The notes under the pieces: generated by a model
What the model saw: the letters and a program-made list of their open reading frames with translations, nothing else
What the model was told of the DNA's origin: nothing
Database searches by the model: none
Program-made: the position numbers and the translations under genes
Shown: piece after piece, positions 44,825 through 52,794 of the stretch
Position numbering within the stretch: the first letter of the stretch is position 1
How the letters are laid out: the number at the start of each line of letters is the position of its first letter
Source: Mesorhizobium sp. AR07
GTDB taxonomy: Bacteria > Pseudomonadota > Alphaproteobacteria > Rhizobiales > Rhizobiaceae
Length of the DNA stretch: 64,000 bases
Assembly: GCF_024746815.1 (NCBI RefSeq)
Contig: NZ_CP080525.1
Location: 2,666,001 to 2,730,000, forward strand
Direction of reading: 5' to 3'

Positions 44825-45246
44825 TGTTCATTCTCGACACCAATGTCGTTTCGAATCTGCGCCGCCGGGACAAGGCCGACCCCAACGTGTTGGCCTGGGC
44901 AGAGAATCACGACATCGCCAGTTTTTTCATGTCGGTGATTTCGATCCTGGAGCTCGAAATCGGGACGTTGCTTTTGGCAAGGAAGGACACCAGGCAAGCC
45001 GCCGTCTACCGCGAGTGGCTGGACCGGATACTCATTCCGGAATTCGACGAACGGATTCTGAGTGTGGACACAGCCATCGTCGTGCGTTGCGCGAACCTCC
45101 ACGTTCCCGACCCCAGGCCGGAACGCGATGCTCTCATCGCCGCCACCGCGCTCGTCAACAACTTGACGGTTGTGACCCGCAATACGAAGGATTTCGAAGG
45201 CACCGGCGTGAAACTGTTCAATCCCTGGATTTCGGCGACGAGTTAG
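44824..45246 (+). CDS. PIN-domain ribonuclease toxin (VapC type)
   Basis: A 140-residue PIN-domain toxin. Conserved acidic residues are visible in MFILDTNVVSNL (Asp5), SILELEIGTLL (Glu near 42), RPERDALIAATA (Asp near 100) and TRNTKDFEGTGV. VapC toxins cleave RNA, often initiator tRNA or rRNA. The pairing of a Phd-type antitoxin with a VapC-type toxin is common. Its stop TAG is followed at once by the ATG of a cupin gene. Confidence 0.92.
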   Translation: MFILDTNVVSNLRRRDKADPNVLAWAENHDIASFFMSVISILELEIGTLLLARKDTRQAAVYREWLDRILIPEFDERILSVDTAIVVRCANLHVPDPRPERDALIAATALVNNLTVVTRNTKDFEGTGVKLFNPWISATS

Positions 45247-45597
45247 ATGGCCATGGCACACGTAATAGACCGCGACGCATGGGCTGTTCGCTCCGACCAC
45301 TGGAAGGGCGAACTGCAATGCGGCGCCTACGGTTCCAACTCCTGCCTGATCTTCAACTATCTGCCTGACGTCGGCGGCGGGCCGCGCCTGCACAGGCATC
45401 CCTACGCAGAGATCTTCATCATTCGCCAGGGCACCGGCCTGTTCATGGTCGGCGACCAGGAGGTCGAGGCATCGGCCGGCCAGATCCTGATCGTTCCGCC
45501 CAACACGCCGCACAAATTCACCAATCTCGGCCCCGGCCCGCTGGAAACGACAGACATCCACGAGAACGGCAGTTTCATCACCGAATGGCTGGAGTGA
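45247..45597 (+). CDS. Single-domain cupin protein
   Basis: A 116-residue cupin. The two metal-binding motifs are visible: RLHRHPYAEIFIIRQGTG (GX5HXH-like) and VPPNTPHKFTNLG. A metal ion and small ligand are expected, but the reaction is unknown. It starts directly after the toxin's stop (TAGATG) and has no ribosome-binding site of its own beyond the toxin's end, so it is translated as part of the toxin-antitoxin operon or from the second ATG two codons on. Confidence 0.85.
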   Translation: MAMAHVIDRDAWAVRSDHWKGELQCGAYGSNSCLIFNYLPDVGGGPRLHRHPYAEIFIIRQGTGLFMVGDQEVEASAGQILIVPPNTPHKFTNLGPGPLETTDIHENGSFITEWLE

Positions 45598-45651
45598 CCA
45601 TGATCCCGAAGGTGGCAACCAGCTTTCGGAAAAGATCAACGGTCAAAAGCG

Positions 45652-45957
45652 CTATTTCGCGCCAAGCCTGACCAGCACCGCCTTTGGGATGTTGTATTCG
45701 CGGATGACGGCGTCGTGCTTTCGCAAGCCGCACAGTTCGCGCTGGATGAAATAACCGTGCACCGCTTCGGCTGCCTCCTTGAGGAGCCGGGGGCGCAGTT
45801 GCTCATCCCCATTGTCGCGCAGCCTGGCCAGCGTTTCCTCGACCCGCTGGCCGGCACGGCCGAGTGCGGCCGCCTTTTCGGCGAGGATTTCATGGCCGAG
45901 CGCGTCGAAGGCGGCTTCGGCGGCCGAAGCGCCGGCGGATGGCGGACGCAGCGACAT
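45652..45957 (-). CDS. Small conserved hypothetical protein (DUF6665-like)
   Basis: A 101-residue, mainly helical, charged protein starting MSLRPPSAGASAAEAAFDAL. It has EILAEKAAALGRAGQRVEET and ends LIRE-type DAVIREYNIPKAVLVRLGAK. I believe it belongs to a small rhizobial family annotated as DUF6665, but this is from memory. The ATG is preceded by GGGAAAGGGGG, inside the end of the GNAT gene, so it is translated with it. Function unknown. Confidence 0.7.
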   Translation of the reverse strand: MSLRPPSAGASAAEAAFDALGHEILAEKAAALGRAGQRVEETLARLRDNGDEQLRPRLLKEAAEAVHGYFIQRELCGLRKHDAVIREYNIPKAVLVRLGAK

Positions 45958-45958
45958 T

Positions 45959-46426
45959 TCAGCCCCCTTTCCCAAAAATCATGCGGTGTGTGACGAATTC
46001 TTCGCCCACCACCGGCTGGAAGCCAAGCCGCTCATAGAAAGCGAAGGCTTCTTGCGGCGCGCGGGTGTTCAGCACGGCAAAATGGTGACGTGCCCTGTCG
46101 ATGACGGTCTCGACCAGCATGCGGCCAAGGCCGGTGCGGCGGTGACGCGCACTCACGAACAGGTGCCGGACCCGGCCATGGTCCCTGCTCTCGAAATAAG
46201 GATCGATGTTCAGCCCGCACACGCCGGCGAGTTCCCGGCCATGCCATGTCCCGTACAGCGCCTCGCCCCGCTTCAGGAACTTGTTATGGTCGCTTGCCCA
46301 GCCATCCGCCAGGCGCACCAGCATCCAGTAGCCTTCCAGCCGGCTCTCGTCCTTCAGCGCGTCAAAGGCCGGCGTTGTCGGCCGGAGCCGCTCGAGCACA
46401 TAGCCGACCCCTGCTGATCCGCCCAT
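45959..46426 (-). CDS. GNAT-family N-acetyltransferase
   Basis: A 155-residue GNAT enzyme. The acetyl-CoA site is HLFVSARHRRTGLGRMLVET followed by ARHHFAVLNTRAPQEAFAFY-ERLGFQPV. The start MGGSAGVGYVLERL is taken because the longer open frame (to 46603) runs backwards through the ABC transporter gene. Substrate is unknown. It sits at the end of the ABC transporter operon and ends just before the DUF6665-like gene. Confidence 0.88.
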   Translation of the reverse strand: MGGSAGVGYVLERLRPTTPAFDALKDESRLEGYWMLVRLADGWASDHNKFLKRGEALYGTWHGRELAGVCGLNIDPYFESRDHGRVRHLFVSARHRRTGLGRMLVETVIDRARHHFAVLNTRAPQEAFAFYERLGFQPVVGEEFVTHRMIFGKGG

Positions 46427-46430
46427 GCCC

Positions 46431-48314
46431 TCACTCCGCCGGCCGAGTCTCTTCGAGCACGCTGTCCTCGTGATAGAGGAAGCCGCCGGACTGCCGCTTC
46501 CACAGCCGCGCATAGAGCCCGTCGAGCGCCACCAGTTGGTCATGCGTGCCCTGTTCCACGATGCGGCCGCCGTCGAGCACCACGAGGCGGTCGAGCGCGG
46601 CAATCGTCGACAGCCGGTGGGCGATGGCGATGACCGTCTTGTTTTCCATCAGCCGCGTCAGATTCTCCTGGATCGCCGCCTCGATGTCCGAGTCCAGCGC
46701 AGACGTCGCTTCGTCGAGGATCAGGATCGGTGCGTCCTTGAGGAAGACGCGGGCGATCGCCACGCGCTGGCGCTGGCCGCCCGACAGTTTCACGCCGCGC
46801 TCGCCGACAAAGGCCTCGTAGCCGGCACGGTCCCTGTTGTCGCGCAGACCAAGGATGAACTCGTGCGCCTCAGCCTTCCTGGCCGCCGCGATCACTTCGG
46901 CGTCGGTGGCATCCGGCATGCCGAGCTTGATGTTGTCACGCAGCGAACGGTGGAACAGCGCGGTGTCCTGGCTGACGACACCGATATTGGCGCGCAGCGA
47001 ATTCTGCGTCACATCGGAGACGTCCTGACCATCGATGGTGATGGACCCACCCTCCAAATCGTAGAGTCGCAGGATCAAATTAGCGAGTGTGGTCTTGCCG
47101 GCCCCGGACGGCCCGACCAGCCCGACCTTCTCGCCCGGCCGCACGACGAGGTCGATGCCGTTGAGCACGCCGAACCCCTTGCCGTAATGGAACTCGACAT
47201 TCTTCACCTCGATGCGCCCGCCGGCCACCACGAGTTCCTTCGCGTCGGGTGCATCGATGAGGCCGAGCGGCTGCGAGATCAGCGCCTTGGAATTTTCCAG
47301 CACGCCGAGGTTTCGCAATATGCCGTTGAGCTGCATCATCAGCCGGCCAAGCAGCATGTTGAGCCGCAGCACCAGCGACAGCGTGAAGGCGACCGCGCCG
47401 ACCGTGATCGAGCCCTCGACCCAGAGATAGACGGCAAAACAGCCGATCGCCGTGATCATGATGCCCGACAGCGTCGTCAGCGCCATGCGCACGCCGGTCA
47501 GCCGGCGGGTGAAGGGGCGCAGCGCGTCGAGATAGATGTCGAAGCCGTTTTTGATGTAGCGGTCGTCGCCGTCGGCCGAGAACAGCTTCAGCGTCTGCAC
47601 GTTGGAATAGGAATCGACGATGCGGCCGGTGATCATCGAGCCGGCCTCGGCGGTTTCCTCGGCATGCTTGCGGATTGCCGGCAGATAGAGCTTGGCCAGC
47701 CAGCCGAAGGCGGTGATCCAGATCACCACCAGCACCGCCAGCCTGAGATCCAGCCCGGCCACCAGCGCCAGCGTCGTCACCGTATAGACGACCATGAACC
47801 AGACGACCTCGATGAAGCTTTCCATCAGGTCGCCGGTGGCTTGCCCGGCCTGCCAGACCTTGGTGGCGATGCGGCCGGCGAAATCGTTCTGGAAGAAGGC
47901 GTAGGACTGGCGCGAGACGTGCCGATGCGCCTGCCAGCGGACCAGATTGTAGAAGCCGGGCGTGATCGTCTGTTCATCGACCAGCGCCGACAGCCCGACG
48001 ACGATGGTGCGGAGGACCAGCACCACCGCGATCATGAACACCAGTTCGGAGCCGGCGGCATTCCACAGCGCATGCCAGTTGCGCTCGCCGGGAAGCTGGT
48101 CGAGAATGTCGACCAGCCGCCCGACGAAGTAGAACAGGCCTGCCTCGACCAGCGGGGCGATGCCGCCGATGACCAGCATGGCGAAGAAGGCGAACTTCGC
48201 CTGGCCGACATAGTGCCAGAGAAAGCCTCCGACGCTCGTCGGTGGCCGAAGATTCGCCGGCTCCCTGAACGGATAGACCCAGTTCTCGAACCAGCGATAG
48301 ACTGCAGTCATCAT
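46431..48314 (-). CDS. ABC exporter half-transporter, ATP-binding and membrane domains fused (second subunit)
   Basis: A 627-residue type IV ABC half-transporter: six membrane helices (about 30-330) and an ATPase domain. Walker A is VGPSGAGKTTLANLILRL, signature LSGGQRQRVAIARVF, Walker B ILILDEATSAL and the H-loop AIAHRLST. It starts within the stop of a paralogous subunit (ATGATGA), so the two form a heterodimer. Exported substrate is unknown; lipids, peptides or drugs are all possible. Confidence 0.92.
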   Translation of the reverse strand: MMTAVYRWFENWVYPFREPANLRPPTSVGGFLWHYVGQAKFAFFAMLVIGGIAPLVEAGLFYFVGRLVDILDQLPGERNWHALWNAAGSELVFMIAVVLVLRTIVVGLSALVDEQTITPGFYNLVRWQAHRHVSRQSYAFFQNDFAGRIATKVWQAGQATGDLMESFIEVVWFMVVYTVTTLALVAGLDLRLAVLVVIWITAFGWLAKLYLPAIRKHAEETAEAGSMITGRIVDSYSNVQTLKLFSADGDDRYIKNGFDIYLDALRPFTRRLTGVRMALTTLSGIMITAIGCFAVYLWVEGSITVGAVAFTLSLVLRLNMLLGRLMMQLNGILRNLGVLENSKALISQPLGLIDAPDAKELVVAGGRIEVKNVEFHYGKGFGVLNGIDLVVRPGEKVGLVGPSGAGKTTLANLILRLYDLEGGSITIDGQDVSDVTQNSLRANIGVVSQDTALFHRSLRDNIKLGMPDATDAEVIAAARKAEAHEFILGLRDNRDRAGYEAFVGERGVKLSGGQRQRVAIARVFLKDAPILILDEATSALDSDIEAAIQENLTRLMENKTVIAIAHRLSTIAALDRLVVLDGGRIVEQGTHDQLVALDGLYARLWKRQSGGFLYHEDSVLEETRPAE

Positions 48315-50194
48315 TCGGCAGCTTGGCCCTTTGCAAGTGCGTCATTTGCGGCGTCGGCCGGGCCGTCCTCGAGGAGGAATCCGCCCGACTGACGCTGCCA
48401 GAGCTGCGCGTAGAGCCCGCCCCGGGCGACGAGTTCCTCGTGCGAACCCTCCTCTATGACGCGGCCCTTATCCATCACCACCAGCCTGTCCATCGCCGCG
48501 ATGGTCGACAGCCGGTGCGCGATGGCGATGACGGTCTTGCCTTGCATGAGCTTGTAGAGATTCTCCTGGATGGCTGCCTCAGCCTCGGAATCGAGCGCGG
48601 ATGTCGCCTCGTCAAGGATAAGTATCGGCGCGTCCTTCAACATAACGCGAGCAATGGCGATGCGTTGCCGCTGGCCGCCGGACAATTTGACGCCGCGGTC
48701 GCCGACATGGGCATCGAATCCCTTGCGGTCATTGGCATCCGAAAGCCCGGCGATGAAGTCCAGCGCCTCGGCGCGCCGCGCCGCCTCGACAAGCAACTCG
48801 TCGCTGGCATCAGGCCGGCCATAGAGGATGTTCTCGCGCACCGAACGATGCAGCAGCGAGGTGTCCTGCGTGACCATGCCAATCTGGGCGCGCAGCGAAT
48901 CCTGCGTCACCGCTGCGATCTCCTGGCCGTCGATCAGGATCTTGCCACTCTCCAGGTCGTAGAAGCGCAGCAGGAGGTTGACCAGCGTCGACTTGCCGGC
49001 GCCGGAACGGCCGACAATGCCGACCTTCTCGCCCGGCTTCACAGCCAGCGACAGGCTCTCGATGACACCCTTCTGCTTGCCGTAGTGGAAACGGATGTCC
49101 TCGAAGCGGATCTCGCCCCTGGAAACGGCAATATCCTTCGCCCCCGGCCGGTCCTCGACCAGGCGAGGCAGCGAGATCGAGGCGATGCCGTCCTGCACCG
49201 TGCCGATATTCTCGAACAGGCCCGACATTTCCCACATGATCCACTGCGACATGCCCCACAGCCTGAGCACGAGCCCGATGACCACGGCGACCGCGCCGAT
49301 CGTCACCGCCTGCCCCAGCCACAGCCACAGCGACATCGCGGTGACCGAAAACAGCAGCAGCGCGTTCAGGATGTAGAGGACGCCATACAGCACCGTCACC
49401 AGCCGCATCGACCGGTAGACCGTGTCGAGGAAACCGGCCATTCCCTCCTTGGCGAAGGATGCTTCGCGGCGCGCATGGCTGAACAGCTTGACCGTCTGGA
49501 TGTTGCTGTAGCTGTCGACGACGCGGCCGGTCATGGTCGAGCGCGCATTGGCCTGTTCCTCCCCGACCTTGCCCAGCCGGGGGATGAAATAGCGCAGCAG
49601 CAGGACGTAGCCGACCAGCCAGACAGCAAGCGGCATTGCCAGCCGCCAGTCGGCCGAGCCGACGATGAACAACATGCCGAGAAAATAGACGATGACGTAG
49701 TTCAGCACATCGATCAGCTTGATGACGCATTCGCGCACGGCGAGCGCCGTCTGCATCAGCTTGGTGGCGATGCGGCCGGCAAACTCGTCCTGGTAGAAGC
49801 TCATCGACTGCTTGAGCAGGTAGCGGTGTACCTGCCAGCGGATACGCATGGGGTAGTTGCCCATCAGCGTCTGCTGGTTGAGCAGCGAATGGAGCCATAC
49901 CGTACCCGGCAGCGCGAACAGCACGATGAAGGCCATGCCGGCGAGTTTCCAGGCTTCCGTCTGCAGGAAGGTCTCCCGATTCTGCCCCGACAGCCAGTCG
50001 ACGATGCGGCCGAGGAAGCCGAACATCCACACTTCGGCAATCGCGATCGCCGTCACCAGCACCGCGTCGAAAAGGATATAGGGCCAGGCGCCGCGTGTAT
50101 AATGCACGCAGAAAGCAACCAGCGTCTTGGGCGGCTCGACCGGTTCCGCTGCGGGGAACGGGTCGAGCCTTTTTTCAAACCAGCCAAACAACAT
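48311..50194 (-). CDS. ABC exporter half-transporter (first subunit)
   Basis: A 627-residue paralogue of the gene it overlaps, of equal length and layout. Its ATPase domain has VGRSGAGKSTLVNLLLRF, LSGGQRQRIAIARVM, ILILDEATSAL and AIAHRLSTIAA, all intact, so both ATP sites look active, unlike heterodimers with one degenerate site. The C-terminus ends DGPADAANDALAKGQAAE. The tandem pair is likely a heterodimeric exporter. Confidence 0.92.
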   Translation of the reverse strand: MLFGWFEKRLDPFPAAEPVEPPKTLVAFCVHYTRGAWPYILFDAVLVTAIAIAEVWMFGFLGRIVDWLSGQNRETFLQTEAWKLAGMAFIVLFALPGTVWLHSLLNQQTLMGNYPMRIRWQVHRYLLKQSMSFYQDEFAGRIATKLMQTALAVRECVIKLIDVLNYVIVYFLGMLFIVGSADWRLAMPLAVWLVGYVLLLRYFIPRLGKVGEEQANARSTMTGRVVDSYSNIQTVKLFSHARREASFAKEGMAGFLDTVYRSMRLVTVLYGVLYILNALLLFSVTAMSLWLWLGQAVTIGAVAVVIGLVLRLWGMSQWIMWEMSGLFENIGTVQDGIASISLPRLVEDRPGAKDIAVSRGEIRFEDIRFHYGKQKGVIESLSLAVKPGEKVGIVGRSGAGKSTLVNLLLRFYDLESGKILIDGQEIAAVTQDSLRAQIGMVTQDTSLLHRSVRENILYGRPDASDELLVEAARRAEALDFIAGLSDANDRKGFDAHVGDRGVKLSGGQRQRIAIARVMLKDAPILILDEATSALDSEAEAAIQENLYKLMQGKTVIAIAHRLSTIAAMDRLVVMDKGRVIEEGSHEELVARGGLYAQLWQRQSGGFLLEDGPADAANDALAKGQAAE

Positions 50195-50222
50195 AGGTCA
50201 TGCTCACAAATCTGTTTTCCGC

Positions 50223-50621
50223 TTACGCGGCACGCGAACGTACGAAGTCTCCGGAGCGCATGGCGCCGAGGGCCGACGGCCCGGAATCATCCGGACCGTC
50301 GGCCCTGCTTCGCGCAGTATAGGGGGTCGCGGGCTTTTCGCCGACAGGCACGTTCGACGATCCTGACGGCGCGGTGTCGACAAGTCGGATTTTCGGTCCC
50401 GGCCGGATCAACCGGATGATCCGGCGCACCAGCGATGGCCGGCTGTGGTCGGGAACCGCGCGCGAAAAATCGACATCTGGCAGCATGCCGCGATGCGGGC
50501 GGCGGCGTGTCTCGGCATGAACCGCCGACGAATAGGTTTCGCCGATCAGCAGCGCCCAGGTCGCCATCTTCTGCTCGTGCAGGTTCCTCGAGCCAGGTAT
50601 TCTGTAGGGATCGAACATCGG
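50223..50621 (-). CDS. Conserved hypothetical protein, start uncertain
   Basis: A protein of 132 residues from the ATG at 50621, preceded by GGAGG eight bases upstream. It opens MFDPYRIPGSRNLHEQKMAT and WALLIGETYSSAVHAETRRR, then becomes basic and low-complexity. The frame stays open to an ATG at 50828 with AAGGA upstream, which would add 69 residues containing the 8-residue repeat RVRTDARRH. I cannot place it in a family. Confidence 0.5.
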   Translation of the reverse strand, partial: PMFDPYRIPGSRNLHEQKMATWALLIGETYSSAVHAETRRRPHRGMLPDVDFSRAVPDHSRPSLVRRIIRLIRPGPKIRLVDTAPSGSSNVPVGEKPATPYTARSRADGPDDSGPSALGAMRSGDFVRSRAA

Positions 50622-51112
50622 TCCATCCTCCGTGTGAAAATAGAGATAAAAAGGCGAATCCATGTCGTCCGCCGGCATTCGGCCGGAGGCACCGATTGCG
50701 TCGGTCTGGACATGACGACGAGCGTCAGTCCGGACATGACGGCGAGCATCGGTCCGGACACGACGGTACGCGTCGGCCTGGACACGTTCAGGTGGGGCGT
50801 TCAGCCCCTTTGACAGTTTGAAAAACATCGCAGGATTCCTTCGAAAGCCGAAAAAGCGTTTCGGCGGGAATCGGTGCGATCAAGTCTTAGAAAGTCAGGA
50901 GAATCGTCGTACCGAAACCGCCGTGGGGCGTACAAGGGCCCACGAGGGGCGCTGGATGTGCATGGTCATCATGAATTACCCCTCCATCGGTTCGGGTTGA
51001 CAATGGATTTGACATACAAGACTTCGCAGAAAATGGCCACCCGCAGGTCCAGCAATTTCCAAAACCGCGAGCCCGCTGTGGCCGATCTGCCACTTATTAG
51101 AAGGATGTGGAA
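50622..51112. other. Stretch upstream of trmL without a secure gene
   Basis: These 491 bases hold the 24-bp tandem repeat, a possible N-terminal extension of the leftward hypothetical gene and the trmL upstream region, where two TTGACA boxes (50996-51001 and 51010-51015) lie close together. No RNA gene is recognised. Confidence 0.5.
50702..50789. repeat. 24-bp tandem repeat, about 3.7 copies
   Basis: Units CGGTCTGGACATGACGACGA, CAGTCCGGACATGACGGCGA and CGGTCCGGACACGACGGTAC (each shown without its last four bases) follow each other at 24-base steps, with a fourth partial unit. The period is a multiple of three and keeps the minus-strand frame open, giving an eight-residue repeat. There are no spacers, so it is not a CRISPR array. 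Confidence 0.8.
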
Positions 51113-51571
51113 ATGAACGACCGTCTCCGCATCGCGCTCTACCAACCTGATATCGCCGGCAACACCGGCACAATCCTGCGCTTCGCTGCTTGCCTTGGAC
51201 TTGGCGTCGACATCATCGAACCGGCCGGCTTTCCGCTCTCCGACAAGGCGCTCAAGCGAGCCGGCATGGACTACCTCGAAATGGCCGATCTGACCCGGCA
51301 TGTCGACTGGCACGCCTTCGATAATTGGCGCAAGGTTGGCGCGCGTAGACTGGTGCTGTTGTCGACCAAAGCCACGAACGTCTATACGGGCTTCACCTTC
51401 GCCCGTGGCGATATACTCCTGTTCGGTCGCGAATCCGCAGGCGTGCCGGATCTTGTCCATCAGGCGGCGGATGCGCGGCTGACCATCCCCATGCAGGGTC
51501 CGGCGCGCAGCATCAATGTCGCGCTTTCCGTCGCCATGGTGGCGGGCGAAGCCATCCGGCAACTTGGCTAA
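51113..51571 (+). CDS. trmL: tRNA (cytidine/uridine 34-2'-O)-methyltransferase TrmL
   Basis: A 152-residue SPOUT methyltransferase that modifies the wobble base of leucine tRNAs. The SPOUT features are LYQPDIAGNTGTILRFAACL at the N-terminus, LLFGRESAGVPDLVHQAADA and the knot end LTIPMQGPARSINVALSVAM. The start MNDRLRIA is used; an ATG two codons earlier is possible. The stop codon TAA is also the first three bases of a class A palindromic repeat. Confidence 0.95.
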   Translation: MNDRLRIALYQPDIAGNTGTILRFAACLGLGVDIIEPAGFPLSDKALKRAGMDYLEMADLTRHVDWHAFDNWRKVGARRLVLLSTKATNVYTGFTFARGDILLFGRESAGVPDLVHQAADARLTIPMQGPARSINVALSVAMVAGEAIRQLG

Positions 51572-51672
51572 AGCAATTCCAGGAAAAGTGTGAAGCGGTT
51601 TTCCGTCCGGAATTGCTTCAGAAAAAACAGATAGGGCGGTTCTGCGTTTCTTTGAAACGATGAACCGCCCTA
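51569..51672. repeat. Composite palindromic repeat, class A plus GCGGTT hairpin, supplying the trmL stop codon
   Basis: It opens TAAAGCAATTCCAGGAAAAG, with TAA being the trmL stop, and folds with GGAATTGCTTCA. A second hairpin with arms AGGGCGGTTC and GAACCGCCCT follows, as at 770-873. It ends TAG. Confidence 0.85.
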
Positions 51673-51755
51673 GCGGCTCGCCGTCTCCCGTCATCTTGAC
51701 CCAGGCGCACATCACCTTCTCCTTCGTTTGCACATCCAGGCTTTCTTCGCTACAA

Positions 51756-51773
51756 GCTCAACTTAACTTGAGG
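51756..51773. promoter_or_regulatory. soxR box: SoxR-binding box
   Basis: GCTCAACTTAACTTGAGG (reverse CCTCAAGTTAAGTTGAGC) matches the enterobacterial SoxR box CCTCAAGTTAACTTGAGG at 16 of 18 bases. On the minus strand it lies in the 19-base spacer of TTGACC...TAGCGA, the long spacer typical of SoxR promoters. It is 18 bases upstream of the soxR start. Confidence 0.75.
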
Positions 51774-51791
51774 TCAAGCGGAAAGTGAGAA

Positions 51792-52265
51792 ATGGCTCCG
51801 GTAACGGAATTGACGGTCGGCCAGGTGGCCGCGCGCAGCGGTGTGGCTGTCTCGGCGCTGCATTTCTATGAGGTCCGCGGCCTGATCCGCAGCCACCGCA
51901 CGTCGGGCAACCAGCGCCGCTACGGCCGCGACGTGCTGCGGCGCGTGGCGATCATCAAGGTGGCGCAGGAGGTCGGCATCTCGCTGGCCGAGATCGGCGC
52001 GGCACTGGCATCCCTGCCCGAGGGCCGCACGCCGACGCGCGACGACTGGAACCTGCTGTCCACCGCCTGGCGCGACGGGCTCGACCACAAGATCGCCCAG
52101 TTGAAGAAACTGCGCGACGGGCTGACCGACTGCATCGGCTGCGGCTGCATGTCGATCGACAAATGCCCGCTGCGCAACAAGGGCGACCGGCTGGCAAGGG
52201 AAGGCACGGGGGCGAGAAGGCTGGTTGCTCTTCCTTCTCATCGTGCGCGGGGAGAAGGTGCCTGA
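51792..52265 (+). CDS. soxR: Redox-sensitive transcriptional activator SoxR
   Basis: A 157-residue MerR-family regulator. The HTH is [20 protein letters not shown] with [20 protein letters not shown], followed by the dimer helix. The [2Fe-2S] cluster motif is [15 protein letters not shown], that is C-x2-C-x-C-x5-C, so it should sense redox-cycling compounds. Its start is 18 bases from a SoxR box. The tail after residue 145 is Arg/Gly-rich and partly coded by a dispersed repeat. Confidence 0.95.
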   Translation: MAPVTELTVGQVAARSGVAVSALHFYEVRGLIRSHRTSGNQRRYGRDVLRRVAIIKVAQEVGISLAEIGAALASLPEGRTPTRDDWNLLSTAWRDGLDHKIAQLKKLRDGLTDCIGCGCMSIDKCPLRNKGDRLAREGTGARRLVALPSHRARGEGA

Positions 52266-52362
52266 ACGCAGTGAAGGCGGATGAAGGGCAGCGTCAGCCT
52301 TCAAATGTTTGCGCCACTCCTCACCTGCCTGCCGGCATCCTCTCCCCGTAAACGGGGCGAGG
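52225..52362. repeat. Diverged GGGGAGAAGG repeats around the soxR 3' end
   Basis: GGGGAGAAGGTGCC at 52250-52263 followed by GCGGATGAAGGGCAGCG repeats the layout at 38441-38480, and CCTCTCCCCG TAAA CGGGGCGAGG at 52339-52362 is a short hairpin of the same kind. One copy encodes the end of SoxR. Confidence 0.6.
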
Positions 52363-52367
52363 AAATC

Positions 52368-52625
52368 CTAATCCGCCGCCGGCAGCCGTCTGATGGTGAA
52401 TTCGATCAGGTCGCCCGGCCGCTCGAACCAGCTTTCGATCTCGGTCCAGTAGGCCTGCTTGGGAAAGCGTTCGAACCATTCCTTGGCCTTGAGGCGCGCA
52501 TCCGAGCGCGGCAGGACGAAGGTCTCGCGCAGAAAACCGTCGCGCGGCATGCGCGCATGTTCGGCCCGGCTTTGGTCGAGCCTTTTCTTCAGGCCATCCA
52601 GCGGTGGTCTTGCCGGGGTGCGCAC
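52368..52625 (-). CDS. Small conserved hypothetical protein
   Basis: An 85-residue protein of charged, aromatic composition. Visible stretches are RDGFLRETFVLPRSDARLKA, KEWFERFPKQAYWTEIESWF and the end ERPGDLIEFTIRRLPAAD. The GTG start at 52625 has AAGGAG eight bases upstream. The sequence has the even composition and codon pattern of a real gene, but I do not know its family. Confidence 0.6.
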   Translation of the reverse strand: MRTPARPPLDGLKKRLDQSRAEHARMPRDGFLRETFVLPRSDARLKAKEWFERFPKQAYWTEIESWFERPGDLIEFTIRRLPAAD

Positions 52626-52644
52626 GAAACAACTCCTTGCACCG

Positions 52645-52692
52645 TGCGCATGACCCCGAAATCGGAATCGAGTTTCGGAAAGGATCATGCGC
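52645..52692. repeat. Short palindromic repeat, class B-like
   Basis: GCGCATGACCCCGAAATCGG paired with GGATCATGCGC. A shortened variant of the class B repeat, upstream of the small hypothetical gene and of hemF. Confidence 0.65.
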
Positions 52693-52794
52693 AAAACCAA
52701 AGTGACTTGACCCTTGCCCTTAAGAGATTAGGGATCGCGCCGGCAAAAGACGAGTCATTTGTAGGATCAGCCACCCCGCAACCGGAGACGGCAC

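Noticed and set aside
45600..45640. A further palindromic repeat after the cupin gene
   Set aside because: It resembles class B (CATGATCCCGAAGGTGG) but is too degenerate to count as a full copy.
50702..50789. CRISPR array
   Set aside because: The units are directly adjacent with no spacers, and no cas genes are in the window.
50969..51733. A leftward 254-codon frame opposite trmL beginning near the SoxR box
   Set aside because: Most of it is antisense to trmL and runs through a palindromic repeat. Only the short part next to the SoxR promoter is of possible interest, and it is treated as a finding.
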